DNA from: JAVBNU01 sp031551265
GTDB taxonomy: Bacteria; Cyanobacteriota; Vampirovibrionia; Gastranaerophilales; Gastranaerophilaceae
DNA length: 6,996 nucleotides
Assembly: GCA_031551265.1 (NCBI GenBank)
Contig: JAVBNU010000070.1
Location: 1-6,996, forward strand
Direction of reading: 5' to 3'
Both the position numbers and the translations under genes were made by a program. The notes under the pieces were generated by a model that saw nothing but the letters and a program-made list of their open reading frames with translations, was not told where the DNA came from and ran no database searches. Of the stretch, positions 1 through 6,689 are shown one piece after another; position 1 is the stretch's first letter, and each line of letters begins with the position of its first letter.

Positions 1-180
1 AACAAAACGAGGAATATCTTGTGTTCTGACAAAAATAATAGAATAATTTTTGTCTTTTGTGGTGACTTGCAGCGTGCGCTCATCTTTGCTCGGGAAATTT
101 AGCCCTGCACACCCCAGCAAATCATATATTTTTTCGGATAATCTGCCTTTGTTGGGTATAGCTATTCTTAATACACTCAT
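1..180 (-). CDS. hisG: ATP phosphoribosyltransferase, N-terminal fragment (cut by window edge)
   Basis: This is the first 60 codons of a gene that continues past the left edge. HisG catalyses the first step of histidine biosynthesis, joining ATP and PRPP to give phosphoribosyl-ATP in the cytoplasm. The translation opens MSVLRIAIPNKGRLSEKIYD, matching the conserved first strand and 'NKGRLSE' loop of HisG. At residues 50-60 comes the 'VRTQDIPRFV' stretch, equivalent to the family's 'LRxxDIPxYV'. The ATG at 180-178 is preceded by a good AGGAAG ribosome site, and the family homology begins almost at this Met. The gene starts 24 bp after the LCP stop codon with no terminator between, so the two are probably cotranscribed. 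Long (regulatory-domain) and short (HisZ-dependent) forms cannot be told apart because the C-terminus is missing. Confidence 0.88.
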   Translation of the reverse strand, partial: MSVLRIAIPNKGRLSEKIYDLLGCAGLNFPSKDERTLQVTTKDKNYSIIFVRTQDIPRFV

Positions 181-204
181 TTTATCTTCCTTTTCTAATT
201 TCTG

Positions 205-1515
205 CTAATCAGCAATTATAATCGTGAAATCACTTTCGTTACAATAAATTTTGATAGGGTCATACACAAATTGTGAGGACTTAAGCTCAGGGATTTTCTT
301 CTTTAGCCACTTAACAAATTCACTCGATACGTCGGCATTATGCGCGATTATCTGTGAATGCGGCAACTGAGCACGACCGATACAGCTTACGTCATATCCG
401 GCTTCTTGCAATTGCGATTTGATTTCCATCGCCTCAGCCTCTTTGCTGTACGCGTATACCAGTCCGGCTGTCAGAAGCTTTTCAGGCATTTTAGTTTTAG
501 TTCTATAAATTAATCTGTCCAAAACAGCCTGAGTTTGCTCGGGCTCAAGAATCCAGTAGCTGATATAACCTTTTTGTGACGGTGCTCCGGGTAACGTAGC
601 CACTTCAATTTGTGACATATCTATACTGCGCATTAATGCGACCAAATGCGACATCTCATATAGAGTTAAATCTGTTTTACAATATTTATTAGCAACATTA
701 AGAACCTCAGGCACTTTTGGAATAATTTCGGGAGTTTGCAGTTTCTTAAGTAAGCTTCTTAAAAACCATTGCTGCCTGCTCGTTCTTGAAATATCACCCA
801 TCGTATCATGACGGAAACGAATGTAAGATTCGGCAGTCTTGCCGTCCATGACCTGCATCCCTTTTTTAAGTTCAACATGGAGCTTGCCGGCATAATCATG
901 GTAACGCATGTCTTTTTCAACGTAAACTGGTACACCATCAATTGCATCTACTAATTTTCGGACACCTTCAGTATTAACAATGACATATTTATCAATATGA
1001 ACACCTAACGTTTGTTCAAGCGTTTTTTTCGTCAACTCGACCCCACCAATGGCGTGAGCAGCGTTGATTTTCTGTATACCATTATTATCAGCGATATAGA
1101 CCTTGCTGTCGCGTGGAATAGAAACCGCATTGATAGTCTTAGTTGCAGGGTCAACATTTAGGACAATAATAGTATCCGAGCGGGTTCCATCGAAAGGATC
1201 CGCATCAAAACCGTTTGAGTCGACACCCAAAAGCAGTATGTTCTGTTTTCTATTAAATATATTAAAGTTATATTTTTTTGCTCCATCGCCGAAAAGAGTC
1301 CCGGCTTTACCTGATTTATCCTGCAAAAATTGCCCCAACTCTGAAAACGGCACGCTAGATTTTTTCATCATAAACACAAGAATTGCAAACAATAAAAGTA
1401 TTACAAAAGTGAGTATTAATAATAAAACCAAGAAATTATTGTTAGATTTTTTCGTACTTTTTTTATACTTCAAAAGTGCGCTGTATTGTCTCTCTTTATC
1501 ACTAAGTTTGTTCAT
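205..1515 (-). CDS. LCP (LytR-CpsA-Psr) family membrane protein with a LytR_C-like tail
   Basis: This is a 436-residue bitopic membrane protein. LCP enzymes transfer lipid-linked glycopolymers (teichoic acids, capsule or other wall glycans) to peptidoglycan or acceptor proteins on the outer face of the cytoplasmic membrane. Order along the chain: a basic cytoplasmic tail (1-27), one membrane helix (about 28-50), a linker, then the LCP domain (about 92-260). Visible family motifs are LLLGVDS (94-100), GTRSDTI (110-116), VSIPRDS (131-137), KINAAHAIGG (149-158), IDGVPVYV (192-199) and YIRFRHD (231-237) followed by D241, R244 and R247, so the usual Arg/Asp lipid-phosphate and metal ligands are present. 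Residues 345-436 look like a divergent LytR_C domain that ends in a 'DFTIIIAD' strand but lacks the usual 'VLNGS' opening. The start ATG has only a weak GGGA ribosome site. A possible -10 (TACAAT, minus strand, 1554-1549) lies upstream without a clear -35. The physiological substrate is unknown. Confidence 0.9.
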   Translation of the reverse strand: MNKLSDKERQYSALLKYKKSTKKSNNNFLVLLLILTFVILLLFAILVFMMKKSSVPFSELGQFLQDKSGKAGTLFGDGAKKYNFNIFNRKQNILLLGVDSNGFDADPFDGTRSDTIIVLNVDPATKTINAVSIPRDSKVYIADNNGIQKINAAHAIGGVELTKKTLEQTLGVHIDKYVIVNTEGVRKLVDAIDGVPVYVEKDMRYHDYAGKLHVELKKGMQVMDGKTAESYIRFRHDTMGDISRTSRQQWFLRSLLKKLQTPEIIPKVPEVLNVANKYCKTDLTLYEMSHLVALMRSIDMSQIEVATLPGAPSQKGYISYWILEPEQTQAVLDRLIYRTKTKMPEKLLTAGLVYAYSKEAEAMEIKSQLQEAGYDVSCIGRAQLPHSQIIAHNADVSSEFVKWLKKKIPELKSSQFVYDPIKIYCNESDFTIIIAD

Positions 1516-1599
1516 TTATATGTCCCAGGAATGTTTCGTATAATTAATATTGTACTTCAAAAAATTTATATGCAAATTTTTTTATATTTTTTACAAAAG

Positions 1600-1626
1600 A
1601 AAAGCTTGAATTAATGCTAAGCTTTT
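1600..1626 (-). terminator. Weak intrinsic terminator-like hairpin after the 774-residue gene
   Basis: AAAAGCTT (1600-1607) and AAGCTTTT (1619-1626) form a perfect 8-bp inverted repeat with an 11-nt loop. On the minus strand the 3' arm runs into a T-rich stretch (AAGCTTTTCTTTT). The hairpin overlaps the last codons of the 774-residue gene (stop at 1619-1617). The stem has only two G-C pairs and the T tract is interrupted, so read-through into the LCP gene is likely. Confidence 0.4.
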
Positions 1627-3941
1627 GCAGAGTTGTTTTGCATTTCAGATAATTGTTTTTTACCTGTAAGTTTAGTCATAAATCTGTACCACATACCAAT
1701 CACACCGGCTTTATTATGGTTGTCCTCTTCAATTTTCAAAATTTCATCTCGAGAGTGCTGCAAGATAGGCATGCCAATAGCTTTTCTTGTCACAAGTTCT
1801 TGTAACGTTGTACACGCAGCAGTTACAGCAGACATACCGAACAGCGATGAGTGATAAAGCACTGTAAACGTACTGTTAAACAAATCCATCAGCAACAACT
1901 GGTAGAAAAGAGCAGACACTCTTTGAATAGCACGTTCCTTAGCCTTTTGAGTCGCATCTTCCTGATTCTCTCCCTTAGACTTAATCATAACCATATTGTA
2001 GTTATCAGCAATCAGGAACCACGTGGTAGCTAAGCTCGACATCATTTTGACCAATGTCGCCAACTCAGCATTTGAAACACCTGACTTAGAAGTGCCATTA
2101 AATGCCGACAGCATGTGCGAATTCATATATTCAACAAATTCATCATGTGACATTTTATTTTTGATTATTTTTCCATCCGCCGCTTTTTGTGGAATTATTT
2201 TTTCTTTTAGCGCCAAAATACCTCTTGACGCATCTTCAAAACTGCCTCCTTTACTTTTGGAAGCTTCTTTCAAGAAGAATGATTTAGTACTGGGAGCCGC
2301 TACCTCAAAGAACAATCGGAACATTTTAAACGGAAATTTCAATGTGCCGATTATGAATTTTACCGGGTTAATAACCAGATTAATCAACGCTTTATATTTA
2401 ACATCCTGATCAGCAAGCTCAATAAATTGGCCATCATATGGTTTTTTATTAAGTATATTTTTTTTATAAAATTCTGCTTGACGGTTAAATCCAAGATTTT
2501 CCAGCTCTGCAACAATTTCTTGTGCGTCCTTTAATTTAATAGAGCTTTTTTGCTTGGTTATCATGCCATAGAAGTTCTGGAACGGATCAACAACGAATTT
2601 AAAGGATTTTTCAACAGGAGCGAACTTTCTGGCATATGTAATCGCAAAACCAGCCGCAACCAACCCTAACGCTGCTTTGCCAAGAGTTTCAAAACAGAAT
2701 AAACCTTTTTCTTTTGTTTTATTTTTTTCGCCGGAGAACTTTATGCCTGCTGGGTTATTAACCTTACTCAATGAAGGAATATCTTTTCCTATTGAACTCC
2801 AAATACTGTTATTAGCTTCAATCATTATAGGCGCTGTGCTACCTAATTGCACAATATTATTCGCTGCAGTCTGGACAGGAGGCAACTGAGCGTTGTTTTT
2901 CTTTTCCCGCTCTATTCTCGGGTCAACCTCGTACAACTCAGCAGCTTTATCTTTTGATATAAAGGTAATCGGCTTTTTATTCCATAGCCTTGACGATGTT
3001 TCGGCAAAAATAACTGTTCCTAAAGCGATGAACGCAGACGCCCATTTACTATTATTAACATATCTGGATAATCCCCCAAGCAGCGTCAATTGTAGATACG
3101 CAGCCAGCCCGACACGGCTGACTTCTTGTCTGAACCTTGTTTTGTGCTCTTCTTTAGCTTCTTTTTTATTATCATTAATTAAACTGGAAAGATTATAAGC
3201 ATCGTTGGCGAGAAAAAATGCAGGAATAAAACCCGACACGATCCTGTTAAGCGAACGCTCTTTGACCGCGTCATAATTACCTGTTTTCGAACTAAACATA
3301 GTTTGAGCAATACTGTTCAACGAGTTTTGGAAAGCGGTTTTTTCTTCAGCGTTCAAATCCTCAAAGTTTTTGGAAGCAGGAAGCCGTTTGTATATCGTAT
3401 CAAACAAATCAGTTATCGAATCAACCTGAGAAGCAATAGCATTCTTACTTCTGTGATTTTGCAGAAGCGCGCAGTCATGAAAACTATCGACGATACCCAT
3501 GTTTTTTATAAGTGGAGTTTTTTTAAGAATAGCCGCGCCAAAATCGAGTAAATCCAGCGGCATCTTCGTAAAAGGATAAACCATACTTTCAAAAAGAAGG
3601 TCAAACATTCCGCGTTCGCTGATTTTCAGACATGATTTATTTTGTTCGTAATGAAAGAACCGTCCTCCCGTTTTTTCAATTATATTACCAATACAAGACT
3701 CAACATGTCCTCCAAGTTTTTTATCCAGATGACAGGTCATATCGGCAATTTTATATAGATTTTTAGTATCTGCGAAAGACCCTTTAAAAGCAATCTCTTG
3801 AGAAGATTTTTTTAAAGGGTCAATAAGTTCATTATTTTCATTATTCTTGAATTTTACAGCGCTAATCGCAGCCCTACGTTCGTAGAATGCTCGATTGTGA
3901 TCCGATATTCCAAAATTAAATCTGCTACGATAACTTTCCAT
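1617..3941 (-). CDS. Unknown 774-residue protein with several hydrophobic segments and an N-terminal 'IAFKG' motif
   Basis: I do not recognise a named family. The start ATG (3941-3939) has a good AGGAAG ribosome site (3956-3951). There is no N-terminal signal peptide; the first 60 residues are polar and basic and end in 'QEIAFKGSF' (49-56). A second similar 'GIKFSGE' lies at 399-405. Hydrophobic, possibly membrane-associated or buried stretches are at about 233-248, 276-294, 299-314, 417-436, 518-548, 632-646 and 675-710. Between them are Lys/Glu-rich polar regions, including a low-complexity linker near 345-410. The pairs 276-314 and 675-710 could be helical hairpins. Cysteines are few, unlike the divergent neighbour. 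I recall an N-terminal F-[KRT]-G motif as common in orphan proteins of Gastranaerophilales, which suggests a lineage-specific, perhaps envelope-associated protein. That is recollection and inference, and no catalytic motif is visible. It is the first gene leftward from the divergent control region. Confidence 0.85.
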   Translation of the reverse strand: MESYRSRFNFGISDHNRAFYERRAAISAVKFKNNENNELIDPLKKSSQEIAFKGSFADTKNLYKIADMTCHLDKKLGGHVESCIGNIIEKTGGRFFHYEQNKSCLKISERGMFDLLFESMVYPFTKMPLDLLDFGAAILKKTPLIKNMGIVDSFHDCALLQNHRSKNAIASQVDSITDLFDTIYKRLPASKNFEDLNAEEKTAFQNSLNSIAQTMFSSKTGNYDAVKERSLNRIVSGFIPAFFLANDAYNLSSLINDNKKEAKEEHKTRFRQEVSRVGLAAYLQLTLLGGLSRYVNNSKWASAFIALGTVIFAETSSRLWNKKPITFISKDKAAELYEVDPRIEREKKNNAQLPPVQTAANNIVQLGSTAPIMIEANNSIWSSIGKDIPSLSKVNNPAGIKFSGEKNKTKEKGLFCFETLGKAALGLVAAGFAITYARKFAPVEKSFKFVVDPFQNFYGMITKQKSSIKLKDAQEIVAELENLGFNRQAEFYKKNILNKKPYDGQFIELADQDVKYKALINLVINPVKFIIGTLKFPFKMFRLFFEVAAPSTKSFFLKEASKSKGGSFEDASRGILALKEKIIPQKAADGKIIKNKMSHDEFVEYMNSHMLSAFNGTSKSGVSNAELATLVKMMSSLATTWFLIADNYNMVMIKSKGENQEDATQKAKERAIQRVSALFYQLLLMDLFNSTFTVLYHSSLFGMSAVTAACTTLQELVTRKAIGMPILQHSRDEILKIEEDNHNKAGVIGMWYRFMTKLTGKKQLSEMQNNSAKA

Positions 3942-3961
3942 GTTTGAGTTCTTCCTGTATA

Positions 3962-3991
3962 ATTATTGGCATGGGCATGATGCATTTTCAA
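3962..3991 (-). promoter_or_regulatory. Tentative leftward promoter for the 774-residue gene
   Basis: On the minus strand TTGAAA (3991-3986, 5 of 6 to the -35 consensus) lies 18 bp before AATAAT (3967-3962, 5 of 6 to the -10 consensus). The predicted start near 3955 would fall inside the ribosome site (3956-3951), leaving an unusually short leader. The match may therefore be fortuitous, or the real start lies a few bases further upstream. Confidence 0.35.
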
Positions 3992-4009
3992 CAAAACTTG
4001 GAAGAAATT

Positions 4010-4021
4010 TTACATTTGTAA
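4010..4021. promoter_or_regulatory. Palindromic TTACA-tt-TGTAA box
   Basis: TTACA (4010-4014) and TGTAA (4017-4021) flank a 2-bp centre. The right half contains ATTTGTAA (4014-4021), the same 8-mer found in the larger inverted repeat at 4055-4062 and inverted at 4037-4044. It sits about 20 bp upstream of the tentative leftward -35, a usual place for an activator or repressor site. The binding protein is unknown. Confidence 0.4.
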
Positions 4022-4034
4022 TAAAAAAGCAGAG

Positions 4035-4064
4035 TGTTACAAATCTTCATTAAAATTTGTAACA
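4035..4064. repeat. Perfect 10-bp inverted repeat in the divergent intergenic region
   Basis: TGTTACAAAT (4035-4044) and ATTTGTAACA (4055-4064) are exact reverse complements separated by 10 bp. The centre-to-centre distance is 20 bp, about two helical turns, which fits two half-sites on one face of the DNA. There is no T tract directly after the repeat on either strand, so it is a poor terminator candidate. An operator between divergent genes is the more natural reading. Confidence 0.55.
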
Positions 4065-4193
4065 TCTTGATAAAAAAATTTACATATATATTAATGACCT
4101 CAAGAATGTTGCAAGATGTATATATGACGGATAATGACACAAAGTCAAGCTGTATTGTAAGGATACAAATGCAAAAAATTCCTGCAAAAAGCT

Positions 4194-4222
4194 ATGACAA
4201 AATATCATTTATGATATATAAT
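4194..4222 (+). promoter_or_regulatory. Sigma70-type promoter of the Cys-rich protein gene
   Basis: ATGACA (4194-4199, 5 of 6 to TTGACA) is followed after exactly 17 bp by a perfect TATAAT (4217-4222). A second TATAAT lies at 4224-4229. The predicted start near 4229 gives a leader of about 38 nt that includes the ribosome site. The surrounding DNA is very AT-rich, so chance TATA matches are frequent, but the combined -35, spacing and -10 fit is good. Confidence 0.6.
4202..4217. promoter_or_regulatory. 16-bp palindrome inside the promoter spacer, possible operator
   Basis: ATATCAT (4202-4208) and ATGATAT (4211-4217) are exact reverse complements around a TT centre. They lie almost wholly between the -35 and -10 of the rightward promoter. 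A protein bound here would block RNA polymerase or distort the spacer, as MerR-type and many repressor sites do. No regulator gene is in the window. Confidence 0.35.
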
Positions 4223-4252
4223 ATATAATAAATAGTATACAGTTTTTCAAAT

Positions 4253-4258
4253 AAGGAA
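4253..4258 (+). promoter_or_regulatory. Ribosome binding site that sets the start of the Cys-rich gene
   Basis: AAGGAA lies 8 nt before the ATG at 4267. Another ATG at 4260 is only 1 nt from this site, is out of frame, and stops after four codons, so the 4267 start is preferred. It also gives a proper basic n-region for the signal peptide. Confidence 0.6.
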
Positions 4259-4266
4259 TATGAAAT

Positions 4267-6624
4267 ATGAGTAAATTTAAAGTTTTTGGATTGTACATCC
4301 TTATCATTGCTGGGCTTTTCGCCTTTACAGGAGGTTCTTGTTATGGCGTAAGAAAAGCACACGGTGGCGGCGTTCCCACAGGCGGCTACTGTCCGGCTCC
4401 ATACGCCCATATCCCTTGCGATCCTACACTTAACGGCACAGCGAAACAATGCTGTAACTGCCCGGGTGCACAATATCGCAATTCGGAAGCGTGTCAAAGA
4501 TGTATCAACGGTAAAAAAGTGTGCCCTAACGGCATGGCTAAATTATTCGGCCTATGTAAAGTTGCAGAGGATTGTATCTGTAACAACGGCCAAAAAACCA
4601 CATCAGGCTTATGCTGCCCGGGTCCTAATGGTGGCCCTACAAACAGCATGTCAGATTGTAATTGTACAAAAGATGACGATTGCGGTTCGCCGTATCTATG
4701 TATCGGGGATTATTGCTGCCCACCGGCAACACCAAAATTATGCTACGGCTCAAACAAACCCCCGGTAAAATGCGACTGCTGTTCTACATGTACAGGGCCA
4801 AATTCGTACTGCGTAAACAATCAATGTTGCCCTGAATCATTAAAAGCACAATTAGACGCAGATGGTAAATGTTCTAATGGCAACTACCCTGTCGACTGTG
4901 CTTGCGATTGTAAAGTAGATGAAGATTGTCCGGCAGAAAAACCAGTTTGCGCAGGCAAATGCTGTCCTGCAGGCACACCAAAAGTTTGTCCTAACACAGG
5001 CCAAACACCTGTAGATTGTAGCTGCTGTTCTAAAGACGCAGATTGTCCCGGCGGCGGTAAATGTCAAAATGGCCAATGTATTTGTACAGACGTATGCCCG
5101 GGTATGTCAGTTCCTTTAGTTTACACCCTTACAAATGGCTGTAACTGCGGATCAGGCGGCTGTACAAACACTTGTAACAATGGTGTAACACCTGCAGTCA
5201 CTTCAAATCCACCTTGCAAATGCTGTACGCCTAATTCAACAGTAGACTGCGCCGGCGGTATATGTGACGAAAACGGTACATCATGTAAATGCCCTGCGAG
5301 CACTCCAGCAAAATGCCCGGATGGTTCAGTACCGTCGTACCCTAACTGCAGCTGCTGTTCTGGTGACGCTGAATGTAATGGTGGTGTATGCGTACCGATG
5401 GATGGATATCCTAACGTAAAACAATGCTGCGCTGCAGGTACAATAAAAACTTGTGTCGCAGGTCCAAATAAAGGCAAGACCGTAACCTACCCGACATGTG
5501 CCTGTGGTTGCTCTGCGACTTGTCCGGCTGGTAATTGCCAACCTGACGGCAGATGCAAATGCGACAACGGCGAATTCACATCAGACTCTAAGCCATATTG
5601 CTGCGAAGGCGGTGGTGCGGTATCAAGTAAAGACAAGTGTACTTGTTCTCCACTCACTTGTGCAGGTGTATGCGTAGGCAATGCTTGCTGTGACCCGGCT
5701 ATCACATTAACATCCGATGGCAAATGTCCAAATGGGTTAAATCCCGATACCTCAGGTGCACCTAGCGACTGTAAATGTTGCCATAGCAACAGCGAATGTC
5801 CTATTACAGGTGGCGGAACCGGTATTTGTACAAATGGCAACTGCGAATGCGGAGTAACATGTACCAACGGACAAAAAGCAACTTATCCTGATTGTCAGTG
5901 CTGTTCCGCAGCAAACTGCCCAAGTCCTAACCACTGTGTCAACGGTACTTGTTGCTCTAAAGACACGCCTGAATACTGCCCCGGCACAGGTTTACCACCA
6001 GTAAATTGTTCTTGCTGTGGTGAGTGTAATTTACCTAACAAATGCGTTAACGGTGTATGTTGCTCATCAGCCACACCTGATACATGTAGCGATGGTTCAT
6101 TACCTGTTAACTGTAAATGTACATGCCCCGGCGTAACTTGTGCGGCAGGAAAACAACTACGTGAAGAAGATTGCAAATGCGTAGACTGTTTAAAAGACGC
6201 TGATTGCCCTGGCGGCGCGTGCGCGGCTGACGGAACATGCTGTTACGCACCAAAAACAGTTTCAGGCGGTGTTTGTAAATGTCCGGCAAAAACTTGCCCA
6301 TCAGGACAAACTATGGATCCAACAACATGTGAATGCGTAGCGGGCTGTGCAGCTTGCGTAAACGCAGACTGTGTTAACAACCAATGTCGTTGCTTAAACG
6401 GTCAAATAGCAACACACGGTGTATGTTGCCCTTGGGGCGGCCCTGCACCGGGCGGCGAGTTATCACAATGTTGCGGCAACGGTGAATCACCACTCAATGG
6501 CCTTCCTAAAAAACAAGGATGCTGCCCGGCAACATATGTAGTACCTTGTCCGGCAGGCGGCTGTAGTCAATGCGCAGGCACAACATGTCCAGAGGGCGTT
6601 GGCGACGGATGCGATGATGGTTAA
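4267..6624 (+). CDS. Large exported cysteine-rich repeat protein (about 137 Cys in 785 residues)
   Basis: I recognise no named family over the whole length. Residues 1-24 are a Sec-type signal peptide: K3 and K5, then a hydrophobic core (about 6-21) ending 'TGGSC'. C25 could be a lipoprotein Cys, but Gly rather than Leu at -3 makes the lipobox poor, so cleavage by signal peptidase I is equally possible. After a Gly-rich spacer (31-41) the chain is cysteine-rich to the end, with degenerate modules from about residue 116. Recurrent motifs are CC at module starts, 'TPxxCxxGxxPVxC', CxCC clusters and short 'CVNGxCC' turns. There is no second membrane helix, LPXTG or other obvious anchor, and the C-terminus is acidic (GDGCDDG). 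Even spacing of Cys pairs suggests many small disulfide knots folded outside the cytoplasm, which needs a thiol oxidase encoded elsewhere; zinc or other metal binding is the alternative. An adhesin, surface fibre or coat role is inference. The gene is monocistronic, between its own promoter and a strong terminator. Confidence 0.9.
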   Translation: MSKFKVFGLYILIIAGLFAFTGGSCYGVRKAHGGGVPTGGYCPAPYAHIPCDPTLNGTAKQCCNCPGAQYRNSEACQRCINGKKVCPNGMAKLFGLCKVAEDCICNNGQKTTSGLCCPGPNGGPTNSMSDCNCTKDDDCGSPYLCIGDYCCPPATPKLCYGSNKPPVKCDCCSTCTGPNSYCVNNQCCPESLKAQLDADGKCSNGNYPVDCACDCKVDEDCPAEKPVCAGKCCPAGTPKVCPNTGQTPVDCSCCSKDADCPGGGKCQNGQCICTDVCPGMSVPLVYTLTNGCNCGSGGCTNTCNNGVTPAVTSNPPCKCCTPNSTVDCAGGICDENGTSCKCPASTPAKCPDGSVPSYPNCSCCSGDAECNGGVCVPMDGYPNVKQCCAAGTIKTCVAGPNKGKTVTYPTCACGCSATCPAGNCQPDGRCKCDNGEFTSDSKPYCCEGGGAVSSKDKCTCSPLTCAGVCVGNACCDPAITLTSDGKCPNGLNPDTSGAPSDCKCCHSNSECPITGGGTGICTNGNCECGVTCTNGQKATYPDCQCCSAANCPSPNHCVNGTCCSKDTPEYCPGTGLPPVNCSCCGECNLPNKCVNGVCCSSATPDTCSDGSLPVNCKCTCPGVTCAAGKQLREEDCKCVDCLKDADCPGGACAADGTCCYAPKTVSGGVCKCPAKTCPSGQTMDPTTCECVAGCAACVNADCVNNQCRCLNGQIATHGVCCPWGGPAPGGELSQCCGNGESPLNGLPKKQGCCPATYVVPCPAGGCSQCAGTTCPEGVGDGCDDG
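4612..6384 (+). repeat. About 14 degenerate Cys-rich modules in the exported protein
   Basis: These are protein-level repeats, residues 116-706, each mostly 36-50 residues. Approximate module starts are residues 116, 150, 187, 232, 271, 340, 387, 430, 474, 526, 562, 598, 636 and 658. The consensus is roughly CCxxxTPxxCPxGxxPVxC, then CxCC, then xxDADCPGGxCxNGxC. The clearest copies begin at 151, 232, 562 and 598. Residues 271-339 are irregular and may be one and a half decayed modules. The CxxDxDCPGG portion recalls WAP four-disulfide-core and Dickkopf/EGF-like knots, but spacing varies too much for a family call. DNA identity between modules is low, so the repeats are old or under selection on the protein only. 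Confidence 0.75.
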
Positions 6625-6644
6625 TCAATAATAAACATATAGCG

Positions 6645-6675
6645 AAAAAGAGACCTTAACGGGTCTCTTTTTTTT
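6645..6675 (+). terminator. Strong intrinsic terminator after the Cys-rich gene, usable from both sides
   Basis: AAAAAGAGACC (6645-6655) pairs with GGTCTCTTTTT (6662-6672) around a TTAACG loop. The plus strand continues in T to 6675. The GAGACC/GGTCTC core gives a stable stem 20 nt past the stop codon. On the minus strand the same hairpin is followed by five T, so it could also stop a convergent transcript coming from the right. Confidence 0.9.
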
Positions 6676-6689
6676 GTGTTATGGCTCTC

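Larger units (their letters stand above)
3942..4266. other. 325-bp divergent intergenic control region
   Basis: This gap lies between the leftward 774-residue gene and the rightward Cys-rich gene. It is very AT-rich and contains a tentative leftward promoter (3962-3991), the ATTTGTAA boxes (4010-4064), a smaller TTGTA/TACAA inverted repeat (4155-4168), and the rightward promoter with its internal palindrome (4194-4222). The 64-codon open frame at 4034-4228 has no convincing ribosome site and runs through these elements. I see no RNA gene here. Confidence 0.7.

Noticed and set aside
1103..1543. 146-codon plus-strand open frame opposite the LCP gene
   Set aside because: It lies antisense to well-conserved LCP motifs and has no supporting start signals.
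4034..4228. 64-codon plus-strand open frame in the divergent intergenic region
   Set aside because: No ribosome site, it starts at the arm of the inverted repeat, runs through the rightward promoter, and has a low-complexity AT-driven composition.
4260..4274. Four-codon upstream ORF overlapping the start of the Cys-rich gene
   Set aside because: Its ATG is only 1 nt from the AAGGAA site, too close for initiation, so it is probably chance in AT-rich DNA.
4315..4341. Lipoprotein signal ending at C25 of the Cys-rich protein
   Set aside because: The lipobox is GGS-C with Gly at -3 instead of Leu/Val/Ile. It is not excluded but too weak to assert.
4364..4768. 134-codon open frame in another plus frame inside the Cys-rich gene
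   Set aside because: It is a shadow of the real frame, which has the signal peptide, promoter, ribosome site and a regular Cys pattern.
5121..6301. Several minus-strand open frames of 60-126 codons opposite the Cys-rich gene
   Set aside because: They mirror the TGT/TGC-rich coding strand, giving His/Gln/Pro- or Ala/Thr-rich products, and lack ribosome sites.
4612..6384. Possible CRISPR-like or DNA tandem array, because of regular TGT/TGC periodicity
   Set aside because: The periodicity comes from Cys codons; no DNA repeat of constant length and spacer exists.
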